Shown here: positions 37,914 through 46,552 of the stretch, piece by piece
How the letters are laid out: each line of letters begins with the position of its first letter
Numbering within the stretch: position 1 is the first letter of the stretch
NCBI RefSeq assembly: GCF_002218025.2
Contig: NZ_AP018680.1
Location: forward strand, 558,001 to 622,000
Length of the DNA stretch: 64,000 nucleotides
Direction: 5' to 3'
Source of the DNA: Vibrio casei
GTDB taxonomy: Bacteria > Pseudomonadota > Gammaproteobacteria > Enterobacterales > Vibrionaceae
Made by a program: the position numbers and the translations under genes
Notes under the pieces: model-generated
The model's database searches: none
Seen by the model: the letters and a program-made list of their open reading frames with translations, nothing else
Told to the model about the DNA's origin: nothing

Positions 37914-39672
37914 TCTAATTTATACTGACTTTAAACAAAAGGTTCGCTTTGGCTTGGTTGGTGCGATTAATACCGTGGCTGCTTATATGGCGTTTGTGGT
38001 TTTATATCAGGTTTCCGGCCAATATATTCTATCTTCAGTACTTTCATACTTTGTTGGTATGTTGGTCAGTTATACTTTGAATCGCCGCTTTGTGTTTAAT
38101 AGTGACGTTAAAAAAGGGCAGTTTTTACCTTTTTGTATTGTGAATCTTACTTCACTTGGTTGCTCAACGGCTGTTTTGTATTTGATCGTGCATTATGGCG
38201 GGGTCATGGTTTATCTCGCGCAAGCATTAGCTGTGTGTTCGTCCATGGTGATTAATTACCTTGGTTACCAAAAAGTATTTACCAATGGTGTTTCTATGCA
38301 ATTAATTGCTCCCTTTTTATACTGTGACAATAATCGAATAGATTGGCAGAAAGTAGCCAAGTGGGGCTTATTTATTGTCTTGGCTGCTGTGACATTATTT
38401 AATGTTCAAATGTCAGTGGTTTCTAATATTGCTCATGATGCTTTACCTTATATGGAAGGTTACAGCGATAAGTTTGTGTCGGAAGGGCGTTGGATAAATT
38501 TTGCCTTGTTTTATACGTTACGAGCGGTACCTTCGCCTATTGCTGTTATTTTATGTGATTCTTTTATCTTTTATTTTGGCTATCGATTGGCATTAGGTGT
38601 TAGAAAAGATACTTGGTTGGCACTGTGTTTTGGTTTATTGATCGTTAACGTACCTTATTTTACCATGTTGTTTAAGTGGCCAATGACCTTAATCCCAGGT
38701 TGCTTGATGCTTGCTTTATTCGCTAATATTAAAGATAAGGTTAATTCATACACCTTATTAATTGTTTCTGGTATCTTGTTGTTCGCAACATATCCTGCAT
38801 TCTATTTTTTAATGCCTTTGTTGTTTCTTTCAAGTTTAAGCCGTTCATCGTATTTTGATATATTCAAGTTCTTATGTGTATGGGCTCTTGGGTACATTTT
38901 TGGTTATATCGTCGCAAATGGGCTTGTGTACTCCTACACTTATTTCTTTTTAGATCATGGTAGCTTCATTGAGTTCGCCTCTTGGCGTCGCGCTGAACCT
39001 TTAAATAGTCTCGCCGGGTTGGCCGAGAATGTAAAAAAAAGCTCAGGAAATTTTGAGCGTAATGCTCTGTATATTTCAAATTTAAGTCCATGGCTTTATT
39101 TCCCGATTTTATTGACATCACTTTGGGCATTAAAGAATCATGTAAAATATACAATTATTGTGTTTCTAGTGGTTATTTCAATTTACGCAAGTGTGATTGC
39201 AATGGGCGTAACGGTTCCATTGCGCTCCGGCATTACTTTACCGATTGGTTTAAGTATGATGCTTTTACTTGTGAGTAATAAGGTTTGGCGAATTGTTACT
39301 TTACTTTTATTGTTTATTTCATTTGCTTATCAGATGCATGATTATAACTCTGGTTACACTAGCAGTAGAACGACGATGGCTTCTATCTTAGAAAAAAATG
39401 ATTCCCAAGGCTATTTAAAGCAGCCTAATCAGTTTAAGAAAGTAGTCGTCAGTGTTGATCAGGTTAAAACCAGTGATTATATGCATCAAGTAACAGGTTC
39501 GAATGCATTTAAGACCTTATCTAATTTACGGTATCACTTTATTCAACCATATCTTTATAAGCAAGGTTGGCCGAGATCTAAAATTGAAATGGTGAAAGCC
39601 TCTCATGATACGATTCGTGGTGTAGCTACTATTAAAAAAGAAGAGGATGTACTGTTTATTTATATTGATTAA
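37882..39672 (+). CDS. GtrA flippase fused to GtrII-like glycosyltransferase
   Basis: Membrane protein of about 596 residues. The first 130 residues are a GtrA domain with four helices (QKVRFGLVGAINTVAAYMAF, SYTLNRRFVF, VINYLGYQKVF), a proposed flippase for lipid-linked sugar. The remaining 450 residues have about ten helices and resemble GtrII-type transferases (YSDKFVSEGRWINFALFYTL), which place the sugar on a periplasmic acceptor such as O-antigen. In phages and Salmonella these are separate genes (gtrA, gtrB, gtrC). The frame is open to 37795, but the start is probably ATG at 37882 or 37897, overlapping gtrB by 32 or 17 bases. Neither has a strong ribosome binding site, so coupling is likely. 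Confidence 0.82.
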   Translation: MRQKSMKRLNNLIYTDFKQKVRFGLVGAINTVAAYMAFVVLYQVSGQYILSSVLSYFVGMLVSYTLNRRFVFNSDVKKGQFLPFCIVNLTSLGCSTAVLYLIVHYGGVMVYLAQALAVCSSMVINYLGYQKVFTNGVSMQLIAPFLYCDNNRIDWQKVAKWGLFIVLAAVTLFNVQMSVVSNIAHDALPYMEGYSDKFVSEGRWINFALFYTLRAVPSPIAVILCDSFIFYFGYRLALGVRKDTWLALCFGLLIVNVPYFTMLFKWPMTLIPGCLMLALFANIKDKVNSYTLLIVSGILLFATYPAFYFLMPLLFLSSLSRSSYFDIFKFLCVWALGYIFGYIVANGLVYSYTYFFLDHGSFIEFASWRRAEPLNSLAGLAENVKKSSGNFERNALYISNLSPWLYFPILLTSLWALKNHVKYTIIVFLVVISIYASVIAMGVTVPLRSGITLPIGLSMMLLLVSNKVWRIVTLLLLFISFAYQMHDYNSGYTSSRTTMASILEKNDSQGYLKQPNQFKKVVVSVDQVKTSDYMHQVTGSNAFKTLSNLRYHFIQPYLYKQGWPRSKIEMVKASHDTIRGVATIKKEEDVLFIYID

Positions 39673-39689
39673 GCATTTTTCATTTCACT

Positions 39690-39722
39690 AAAGCCTCCAC
39701 CTGAATCTGTGGGGGCTTTTGT
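39690..39722 (+). terminator. Terminator after the gtr-like genes
   Basis: AAAGCC-t-CCAC pairs with GTGG-g-GGCTTT (39690-39700 with 39709-39719), loop of eight bases, followed by TTTT. Confidence 0.75.
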
Positions 39723-39820
39723 TATTTTGCCTATGCCGAAACCTAGATTATTTGAGTTATAGAGCGCATGATGTTAAATCTATAACGTGTTATTTAACGA
39801 GAGCAAAAAAAGGGATGAGT

Positions 39821-41251
39821 ATGAAGCAAATAAAAAATAAAACATTACTGGCCTCAGTCTTAACCGATGGAAAAGGGCTGCAAGTATTCAACCCATTTGA
39901 TAATAGCTTAATTGCAACCATTCCCGTTTCTTGTCAGTCAAGGGTTGAACAAGATGTTCTTGATTTAGACATTGGGCAAAAAGTATGGCAGAAAATGCCT
40001 GCAGCTGAACGTTGCCATTTATTAAAAAAATGGAACCAATTAATTTTAGAAAATGAAGATGATTTAGCCCGTTTGATTACTCTTGAAGGTGGAAAGCCTT
40101 TAAAAGAAGCATTAGGTGAAGTTAGGTATGGCGCTTCGTTTATTGAGTGGTTTGCTGAAGAGGGGCGCAGAGCTTATGGTTCAACCATACCCTCACCGAG
40201 TAATGACAGAACGTTATTAACCGTTAAACAAGCGATTGGAGTCGCGGCGGCGATTACTCCATGGAATTTTCCACTGGCGATGATCACGCGTAAAGCGGCA
40301 CCTGCTTTGGCTGCTGGTTGTAGCTTTATCTGTAAACCTTCGGAATCAACGCCTTTGACCGCTTTTGCTGTTACAGAACTCGCCTATCAAGCTGGTATTC
40401 CTAAAGATGTTCTACGCATGGTAATGGGCGAAAATGCACATGATGTCGGAGAAGTATTTACTTATCATTCTTCTGTTCGTAAGTTTTCTTTTACTGGTTC
40501 AACGTTGGTTGGCAGAAAATTACAAATGCAATGTGCTTCAACTATTAAGCGTACTTCAATGGAGTTAGGCGGAAATGCTCCTTTTATTGTTTTTGATGAT
40601 GCTGATATTGATAGCGCAATAGAAGGAGCGATGGCCAGTAAGTTTCGTAATGCCGGGCAAACTTGTGTGTGTGCCAATCGTTTTTATGTTCAAGATGCGG
40701 TGTACGATGAATTTGTTGAAAAGCTGGTGATTGCCGTTGATAAGCTTAAGGTCGGAAATGGTTTGGATGAAGACACCAATATTGGCCCTCTAATTAGTAT
40801 GGAGGCGAAACAACGCGTTTTAGATTTGATTGAAGAGGCAAAAGGAAGAGGTGCGAAGCAAGTTAACCGAGAGCAAAAGTTAGGTGGTCAGTTTGTTGCT
40901 CCAACTGTTTTGGTTGATGTCGAGCATGATAGACCGCTTGTTCAAGGTGAAATATTTGGTCCAGTTCTCCCTATCATTCGCTTTCATGATGAAGAAACCA
41001 TGATTGATATGGCAAATGATACCATCTATGGACTAGCGTCCTATTTCTATAGCCAAGATATGAATCGAATTTGGCGTGTTGCTCATCGTCTTGAATACGG
41101 CATGGTAGGTGTCAATGAGGGGGTTATCTCAACTGAAGTGGCGCCATTTGGTGGAGTGAAACAATCGGGGAATGGTCGTGAAGGTGCGAAAGAAGGCCTA
41201 GAAGAATACCTAGAAACAAAATATGTGTGTATTGGTGGGTTGGAAAGATAA
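39821..41251 (+). CDS. gabD: Succinate-semialdehyde dehydrogenase-like aldehyde dehydrogenase
   Basis: Aldehyde dehydrogenase of 476 residues. The catalytic cysteine is C282 in GQTCVCANR, with a second cysteine C284 as in SSADHs that form a redox switch. The general base is E248 (MELGGN) and the cofactor-site asparagine is N149 (PWNF). Segments such as RKLSFTGST- and FRNAGQTCVCANR-like sequences match GabD rather than betaine or lactaldehyde dehydrogenases. It would oxidise succinate semialdehyde to succinate in GABA use; no gabT or gabP is nearby. ATG 39821 is chosen because AAGGG is six bases upstream; a frame open to 39719 is not supported. Confidence 0.85.
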   Translation: MKQIKNKTLLASVLTDGKGLQVFNPFDNSLIATIPVSCQSRVEQDVLDLDIGQKVWQKMPAAERCHLLKKWNQLILENEDDLARLITLEGGKPLKEALGEVRYGASFIEWFAEEGRRAYGSTIPSPSNDRTLLTVKQAIGVAAAITPWNFPLAMITRKAAPALAAGCSFICKPSESTPLTAFAVTELAYQAGIPKDVLRMVMGENAHDVGEVFTYHSSVRKFSFTGSTLVGRKLQMQCASTIKRTSMELGGNAPFIVFDDADIDSAIEGAMASKFRNAGQTCVCANRFYVQDAVYDEFVEKLVIAVDKLKVGNGLDEDTNIGPLISMEAKQRVLDLIEEAKGRGAKQVNREQKLGGQFVAPTVLVDVEHDRPLVQGEIFGPVLPIIRFHDEETMIDMANDTIYGLASYFYSQDMNRIWRVAHRLEYGMVGVNEGVISTEVAPFGGVKQSGNGREGAKEGLEEYLETKYVCIGGLER

Positions 41252-41384
41252 CTTGTAAACCACTCAATGCTTAAAGGTGTCACTCGATGAATAAGAGGAT
41301 CGTTTGTAATTCGATTCTCTTGCTAGTGTGAGTGGAGTTAAAGAATGTTGTTCATAATTCCGAAATTTACAATACGCAGAGCAT

Positions 41385-41413
41385 AAAAAAGCCTCATCGA
41401 ATGATGAGGCTTT
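41385..41413 (-). terminator. Terminator of the first tRNA array
   Basis: GCCTCATC-GAAT-GATGAGGC (41391-41410) with T-run on the minus strand. Almost the same hairpin follows the second array at 44179-44208. Confidence 0.85.
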
Positions 41414-41418
41414 CAAAA

Positions 41419-41494
41419 TGGCTCCCCTTGCAAGACTTGAACTTGCGACATACGGATTAACAGTCCGCCGTTCTACCAACTGAACTAAAGGGGA
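41419..41494 (-). tRNA. tRNA-Asn (GTT)
   Basis: 76 bases with encoded CCA. The minus strand starts TCCCCTTTAGTTCAGTTGG, the anticodon loop is CTGTTAA (GTT), and the T-arm is GCAAG-TTCAAGT-CTTGC. It is the last gene of a five-tRNA array and is identical to the copy at 41651-41726. Confidence 0.97.
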
Positions 41495-41534
41495 ATTATT
41501 TTTTATTTCTTTTAATCAATAGTAGTTAAAAGAA

Positions 41535-41610
<76 letters not shown>

Positions 41611-41650
41611 CCAATGATTATTTAAATATTTTATTCAAATAACTGTAATT

Positions 41651-41726
41651 TGGCTCCCCTTGCAAGACTTGAACTTGCGACATACGGATTAACAGTCCGC
41701 CGTTCTACCAACTGAACTAAAGGGGA
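41651..41726 (-). tRNA. tRNA-Asn (GTT)
   Basis: Same sequence as the tRNA-Asn at 41419-41494; anticodon GTT, encoded CCA. The Asn-Thr pair with its spacer is repeated, which points to a local duplication of about 233 bases. Confidence 0.97.
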
Positions 41727-41767
41727 ATTATTCTTTTATTTCTTTTAATCAATAATAATTAAAAGAA

Positions 41768-41843
<76 letters not shown>

Positions 41844-41900
41844 ACACTGTATTTTTTAAATATCTGATGTCTTTTAATCAAGACACCAAACTATAAATAG

Positions 41901-41976
41901 TGGTGCCCGGAGGCGGAATCGAACCACCGACACGAGGATTTTCAATCCTCTGCTCTACCGACTGAGCTATCCGGGC
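41901..41976 (-). tRNA. tRNA-Phe (GAA)
   Basis: 76 bases with encoded CCA. Acceptor stem GCCCGGA/TCCGGGC, anticodon loop TTGAAAA (GAA), T-loop TTCGATT. It is the first gene of the array, directly after the promoter at 41987-42015. Confidence 0.97.
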
Positions 41977-41986
41977 AACGGGGGGT

Positions 41987-42015
41987 ATTAAACGGTTTTT
42001 CGAGGGTAAGGTCAA
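41987..42015 (-). promoter_or_regulatory. Promoter of the first tRNA array
   Basis: On the minus strand -35 TTGACC (42010-42015) and -10 TTTAAT (41987-41992) are 17 bases apart. A C-rich discriminator follows, as expected for a stringently controlled stable-RNA promoter. The same layout occurs at 44657-44685. Confidence 0.8.
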
Positions 42016-42164
42016 TACTAAAATATAAAAAAACGTTCGTTTGAACACTTTATAGTCGCTATTGTGTATTTATTCGCACTTTGAGGATGAAAAGTCTTAT
42101 TTTTATTCAAGTTATACCGCGAGTATTCGACTGATAAAGTGAATTAAATACAGGGGAAGTGATC

Positions 42165-42254
42165 ATGAATAAAGGCTTTGGTGGTGATTTCTTTGTTTGT
42201 AAGCAAAAAAGAAAGGCTAAACTGGGGGAGAATACTCCAAATGGGGTTGGTTAA
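42165..42254 (+). CDS. Possible 29-residue basic small protein
   Basis: ATG at 42165 follows AGGGGAAG at a spacing suitable for initiation. The frame encodes MNKGFGGDFFVCKQKRKAKL and ends NTPNGVG before TAA-TAG. It is basic, lacks a membrane segment and ends just before a terminator hairpin that belongs to the opposite strand. The double stop, strong ribosome binding site and glycine-rich start make it more than a random frame, but no family is recognised. The surrounding 41977-42297 gap holds nothing else. Confidence 0.4.
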   Translation: MNKGFGGDFFVCKQKRKAKLGENTPNGVG

Positions 42255-42258
42255 TAGG

Positions 42259-42288
42259 AAAAAAGAGACAACGAAAAACGTTGTCTCT
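42259..42288 (-). terminator. Terminator after the AA10 gene
   Basis: AGAGACAACG (42264-42273) and CGTTGTCTCT (42279-42288) form a perfect ten-base stem with loop AAAAA; T6 follows on the minus strand. Confidence 0.88.
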
Positions 42289-42297
42289 AGGAAGCGT

Positions 42298-43905
42298 TTA
42301 TAAAGGGCGTTGATCCGCTAATTGAATGACCCAAGCGGCGCTGCTATCAGGTTGCTCACCTTGATTCCACCATTGCGCTTTATAACTCGATTCTTGGAAG
42401 AGAACGATATCGCCTGATGTGTAAATAGTATTATCTTTCCATTCTGTATTGGTAGAGGCTTGTGAACCTTCCCATGCACTTGATACACCTGGTTCATCTC
42501 CTTTTGTCCACCATTTTGCAGTATAAGCTATCCCTGAAAACACAACTGTGTCACCGAGGTTATACGCGACATCACTTTTCCATGTTGTTTCAGCTGTATT
42601 ATCGCTGGTGGCTGTAATAGCTATAGTGATGGATGCTTTGCTTGTTGATATTGGATCGCCAACAGAGACAGTGAGAACGTCACTTAAGTCGGATGTGGTT
42701 TCTGCTGCTTGGTAGTTAATGGTAATACTGCTGTCGGTTTTCGCAATAATATCGCCTTTATCGATACTAAAGATGAGTGGATCACCATCAACATCATTTG
42801 CTGACACATCAAAGGTTATACTTTCACCGCCGCTTACGTTTAATGTTGAAGGTGCCGTGATCACCGGAGCATTATTGCCGCTTTTTACTTCAAGCCTATG
42901 GGTGTAATGGGTATTGGTTAAGTAAACCAAATTACTATAGAGGTCTTGAACTTGGTAATCGATGGATTCTGAGGCTGAATTCTTCAATCCAATTTGAACT
43001 TGTTGTGGGTACTCTTGATTAACAAGTTTGGCCAAGTCTTCAGCCCAAATGCTTTCAGTTTCGTTCGTAATGGGGAATTTTTCGAAAACGATCTCGTTAC
43101 CATTTTCATCAAACACCCTAAACCACACCGTATCACCGACTATTGCATTGGCTGTTGATGCAAGATAGTTACCGCTACTTATCCATTGTTCAAGATAGTT
43201 ATCAGGATTGCCACTATCATCTGGGTTGTTAAAACGGATATCACTGCAGTTATAAAAACCTTCACCAGCCGGATCTTGACGCTGCCAACGGCTATAAATA
43301 ACTGCATTGCCAGTTCGATCTGTGGGTAGCATTACTTCCATTTGGTAATATTTATGACCATTTAATTCAACCGTTGGGATATTCCCAAATTCTGCAATCA
43401 GATCTAAATCAGACCAAGCAAGTGGCATCGTCGATGAATCGTAATTTGCTTTGCTTAGATAGATCTTCCAAAAGCTAGGGTTATGAGGCGTATTAGCTCT
43501 ATATTGAAGTGTTATTTTTCCTTGATTACTTAAATCGATGTTTGTTTTTTTCCAATCCGGAGAAGGGATGTTTATTCCTTGCTTGGCTTGATCTCCAGCT
43601 GAACATAACTGGCCATCGGGAATGGCGACTTCGACAGCGGCTTGGCTATTATAGTTTGATACCAAGGTTGAAAATTCAGGCTTTTGAACAAAAGGTGTCC
43701 AGCTAGATGCTAAAAATGCAGTGCGACAGGCTGCATTAGGTATGGTGCTTCCATCGACTGAATCCCAATAGCCACCATCAATATCGCATAGTTGTTGTCT
43801 AGCAGCAGGGTAATCCATATAACCATGGGCTTGTACTTCGCTAGCAAGTAAAGCAAGACCAATTAAACTTGGTGTAACACTTAAGGAAAAAGGGGAACGT
43901 TTCAT
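42298..43905 (-). CDS. Secreted chitin-active lytic polysaccharide monooxygenase (AA10)
   Basis: Protein of 535 residues. A signal peptide ends EVQA, so the mature protein starts with H27 (HGYMDYPAAR), the first ligand of the copper histidine brace. The second is H141 (NTPHNPSFW), and F217 (GEGFYNCSDIRF) fits the axial position. The catalytic domain ends near 225. A spacer region and an Ig/cadherin-like domain (about 345-435) follow, then two chitin-binding CBM5/12 modules (442-479 and 489-525, each with a WW pair). It should cleave crystalline chitin oxidatively outside the cell. ATG 43903-43905 was chosen because GGAG precedes it by six bases. The gene lies between two tRNA arrays. Confidence 0.93.
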   Translation of the reverse strand: MKRSPFSLSVTPSLIGLALLASEVQAHGYMDYPAARQQLCDIDGGYWDSVDGSTIPNAACRTAFLASSWTPFVQKPEFSTLVSNYNSQAAVEVAIPDGQLCSAGDQAKQGINIPSPDWKKTNIDLSNQGKITLQYRANTPHNPSFWKIYLSKANYDSSTMPLAWSDLDLIAEFGNIPTVELNGHKYYQMEVMLPTDRTGNAVIYSRWQRQDPAGEGFYNCSDIRFNNPDDSGNPDNYLEQWISSGNYLASTANAIVGDTVWFRVFDENGNEIVFEKFPITNETESIWAEDLAKLVNQEYPQQVQIGLKNSASESIDYQVQDLYSNLVYLTNTHYTHRLEVKSGNNAPVITAPSTLNVSGGESITFDVSANDVDGDPLIFSIDKGDIIAKTDSSITINYQAAETTSDLSDVLTVSVGDPISTSKASITIAITATSDNTAETTWKSDVAYNLGDTVVFSGIAYTAKWWTKGDEPGVSSAWEGSQASTNTEWKDNTIYTSGDIVLFQESSYKAQWWNQGEQPDSSAAWVIQLADQRPL

Positions 43906-44178
43906 ATTCATCTCCATTTAAAAATGATAAACGGAAGCGAGTGTGGTCGGGGATTGAGAAAATGCAGAATTAAGATTTGTTAGTTTGAATGGTCATTCCA
44001 ATTTTTATTAGGCATGTTTCATATTTGGGGAATAAATTGAGGAGTGAATTCTAAATATGTCTGGATTGACAGAAAAATAACACAATATTGAAATATTTGG
44101 ATCTATGAGGTTTTGTGAAGGTTGTTTCTATAAATTAGGAAGCAATGACGTAAAGGACGGTTGGGAAAGGTAGATATG
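43906..44178. other. Gap upstream of the AA10 gene
   Basis: Apart from the promoter that the AA10 gene must have, I see nothing clear in this 273-base AT-rich stretch (307 bases to the first tRNA). A short frame beginning at about 44176 runs through the tRNA-Asn on the opposite strand and is spurious. Confidence 0.4.
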
Positions 44179-44208
44179 AAAAAAGCCTCATCAAGTGATG
44201 AGGCTTTT
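44179..44208 (-). terminator. Terminator of the second tRNA array
   Basis: GCCTCATC-AAGT-GATGAGGC (44185-44204) with T6 on the minus strand. The stem is identical to that at 41391-41410; only the loop differs. Confidence 0.87.
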
Positions 44209-44212
44209 AAAG

Positions 44213-44288
44213 TGGCTCCCCTTGCAAGACTTGAACTTGCGACATACGGATTAACAGTCCGCCGTTCTACCAACTGAACTAAAGGGGA
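44213..44288 (-). tRNA. tRNA-Asn (GTT)
   Basis: 76 bases, same sequence as the Asn tRNAs at 41419 and 41651; anticodon GTT, encoded CCA. Confidence 0.97.
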
Positions 44289-44330
44289 ATTGCTCTTTTA
44301 CAATACTCACCAATGTGAGTATTCAAAATA

Positions 44331-44406
44331 TGGTGCCTCGAGGCGGAATCGAACCACCGACACGAGGATTTTCAATCCTCTGCTCTACCGACTGAGCTAT
44401 CGAGGC
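44331..44406 (-). tRNA. tRNA-Phe (GAA), variant acceptor stem
   Basis: 76 bases with encoded CCA. The body is identical to the other two tRNA-Phe genes here, but the acceptor stem is GCCTCGA/TCGAGGC instead of GCCCGGA/TCCGGGC. Pairs 4-69 and 5-68 have both changed with pairing kept. Anticodon GAA, so it should still be charged with phenylalanine. Confidence 0.96.
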
Positions 44407-44412
44407 AAAAGA

Positions 44413-44488
<76 letters not shown>

Positions 44489-44569
44489 ACACTATATCTT
44501 TTACTTTTTACTTTTGCTGCTGTTTGTTATTTCATTAAATGAAAATAGAACACCAACAATATAAAATTG

Positions 44570-44645
44570 TGGTGCCCGGAGGCGGAATCGAACCACCGAC
44601 ACGAGGATTTTCAATCCTCTGCTCTACCGACTGAGCTATCCGGGC
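44570..44645 (-). tRNA. tRNA-Phe (GAA)
   Basis: 76 bases, identical to the tRNA-Phe at 41901-41976; anticodon GAA, encoded CCA. It is the first gene of the second array. Confidence 0.97.
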
Positions 44646-44656
44646 AACGGAGCGCT

Positions 44657-44685
44657 ATTAAACGGATTTTATGCCTAACCGTCAA
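44657..44685 (-). promoter_or_regulatory. Promoter of the second tRNA array
   Basis: On the minus strand -35 TTGACG (44680-44685) and -10 TTTAAT (44657-44662) are 17 bases apart, with a GC-rich discriminator. The sequence from -10 to the tRNA resembles the first array's promoter. Confidence 0.8.
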
Positions 44686-44800
44686 CAGGTTTTTGTAAAA
44701 AAAGCGAAAAAAACGTTTGTTTGCTGTGAATTTGAGCAAAAAAAATAATTTCTCTGATTTTTGTTAGAATATTTCTATTTTTCACTAAATAAATTTCAAC

Positions 44801-45937
44801 TTATTTTTGTGAGTTAAACTCCTTTTGATAAGCGGTGACTTTTTCTAAGTATCGTCTGGATTCTGCATTAGGGTGTTTTTTGGTTAGCGCCCAATAAACT
44901 TGATTTGGTGATAAATTATTCAATTCACGCATGGCTTGATTACGGTTCGAATCGAACGTATTTAATACCCCTCCAGTGCCTCCGTTATACGCTGAAATCA
45001 TACTGTATTCTTTAGATGTGGGGTTTTTCACCGCTTTTAAATAACGCGTCTTTAATATGTAGAAATATGCCGTTCCGGTATCAATGTTATTGGTGGGGTT
45101 ATACAGGTACTCTGGTGTTGGGATACCGGATCGCCCTTTTACTAAATTAAATACATCATGTCCTGCGGTTTTTGGCACAATTTGCATCAGGCCATAAGCA
45201 TTTGCCCAACTGACTGCATAAGGATTAAAACTACTTTCTGTCTTGATGATTGCGTAAATCAAATCTTCAGGAATTCCATATTTTTTTGAAGCATTACGCA
45301 CAATCTCCGCATATTGGTAGCTGCGAAGTTTCACGTGATTTTTTACCATGGGAATAGTAACGTAGTAAGATTTTTTAAAGTCTATTTCACGAGTTTTCAA
45401 TTTGTTTTCGATTAAATAATCGGCAAACTGATTGGCTCGCCAAGACCATTGGACTGATTGACCATTTTGATCCACGACTTGATCGGATAAAAAAGGTTTA
45501 CCGCCCATCGCAATTTCTTTGGAAGAAAACAGATCAACATTTGCTGGGTTATTAGGGGTCAATAAAGTGGTAACGATGGCGTGTTTTAAGTGGGCTTTAG
45601 GCTCTGTTGAAGCGATAGTTTCGATCGTCACGGTGCCATTATCAAAATCCACATCAGCTCGGTTTAGATAACCATCAGTGTATTTTACGTAGGTTTTTGC
45701 CCCTGCCATTTTAATATTACCTTTACCCCATTTATTAGCCACTTGCCCTGAAAATTGATTCATTAAGCTATCAAGCGCATCGATATCTTTAGCAAATTGT
45801 CCGGGAAGTGGGGCGAGGTTTTTTGCAAAGCGATTAGACGGTGTGTAATTCACGTCATAAACGCTTTCAATAAATTCACGGCTACAGCCAGATAAAAGTA
45901 ACACGGTAAGAATAAAGAGGTATTTTTTTCTGTTCAT
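44801..45937 (-). CDS. mltC: Membrane-bound lytic murein transglycosylase C
   Basis: Lipoprotein of 378 residues. The lipobox is LLSGC with C18. An MltC N-terminal domain spans about 30-195, and the SLT domain (about 205-375) has catalytic E234 in YAIIKTESSFNPYAVS, then AYGLMQIVP and YNGGTGGV. It cleaves the glycan strand of peptidoglycan with formation of anhydromuramic ends, anchored in the outer membrane. ATG 45935-45937 gives a clean lipoprotein signal; a TTG five codons upstream is less likely. It follows yggX, as in E. coli. Confidence 0.95.
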   Translation of the reverse strand: MNRKKYLFILTVLLLSGCSREFIESVYDVNYTPSNRFAKNLAPLPGQFAKDIDALDSLMNQFSGQVANKWGKGNIKMAGAKTYVKYTDGYLNRADVDFDNGTVTIETIASTEPKAHLKHAIVTTLLTPNNPANVDLFSSKEIAMGGKPFLSDQVVDQNGQSVQWSWRANQFADYLIENKLKTREIDFKKSYYVTIPMVKNHVKLRSYQYAEIVRNASKKYGIPEDLIYAIIKTESSFNPYAVSWANAYGLMQIVPKTAGHDVFNLVKGRSGIPTPEYLYNPTNNIDTGTAYFYILKTRYLKAVKNPTSKEYSMISAYNGGTGGVLNTFDSNRNQAMRELNNLSPNQVYWALTKKHPNAESRRYLEKVTAYQKEFNSQK

Positions 45938-46020
45938 TTTATTTGAATTCAATACAACAAGCTATAGGACGGTTGCAAGCGTGTTTACTGTTAGGAATCT
46001 TTCACAATAAATTAGCCACA

Positions 46021-46060
46021 AAATAAAACAGGCATTGCCATGTTTACCTTGCAATGCCTG
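46021..46060 (-). terminator. Terminator after yggX
   Basis: CAGGCATTGC (46029-46038) and GCAATGCCTG (46051-46060) form a perfect ten-base stem; TTTTATTTT follows on the minus strand. It separates yggX from mltC. Confidence 0.82.
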
Positions 46061-46091
46061 CCATAAAATTTATGTGGGTAACTATACCTGA

Positions 46092-46364
46092 TTATTCACT
46101 TGGAGGGGTATAACCATCAATGATCACATCTTTACCTTCAAAAAGGTAATTGACCATCTCTGTTTCCAAAAGTTTACGGTGTTCAGGATCCATCATGTTG
46201 AGTTTTTTTTCATTAATCAGCATGGTTTGTTTGTGTTGCCATTGTCCCCACGCTTCTTTGCTAATGTTATTAAAAATACGTTTACCTAAATCGCCAGGGT
46301 AAAGTTGAAAGTCTAAACCTTCAGCGTCTTTTTTTAAGAAAGAACAATAAACGGTGCGGCTCAT
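46092..46364 (-). CDS. yggX: Iron-trafficking protein YggX
   Basis: Small protein of 90 residues starting [19 protein letters not shown]. Conserved segments are [20 protein letters not shown] and the C-terminal MVNYLFEGK. YggX protects Fe-S clusters against oxidative damage and supports iron delivery; in enterobacteria it is part of the SoxRS response. ATG 46362-46364 has AAGGAG just upstream; the longer open frame to 46466 is not supported. It is read from mutY toward mltC. Confidence 0.94.
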   Translation of the reverse strand: MSRTVYCSFLKKDAEGLDFQLYPGDLGKRIFNNISKEAWGQWQHKQTMLINEKKLNMMDPEHRKLLETEMVNYLFEGKDVIIDGYTPPSE

Positions 46365-46552
46365 AGGAGCTCCTTGCGAGTTTTTAATTAATCTTTGAGT
46401 ACAAAAAGTCAGGTTCTTCATTATTACAAGATAAAGCAGTTGAGCTGACTTTTTAGGTTGGGACAAGTTATATCAAAGTAAGCGCTTAGCTTCCATCATC
46501 ACTTTGTGTTAGATGACTTATTTAATGAATTAGCATATTAAATAGTTATTCT

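Noticed and set aside
44100..44288. Short frames across tRNA genes encoding ARLELATYGLTVRRSTN-like peptides (also around 41264-41479)
   Set aside because: These are translations of tRNA-Asn in the wrong sense, a known false-gene pattern, without ribosome binding site or conservation.
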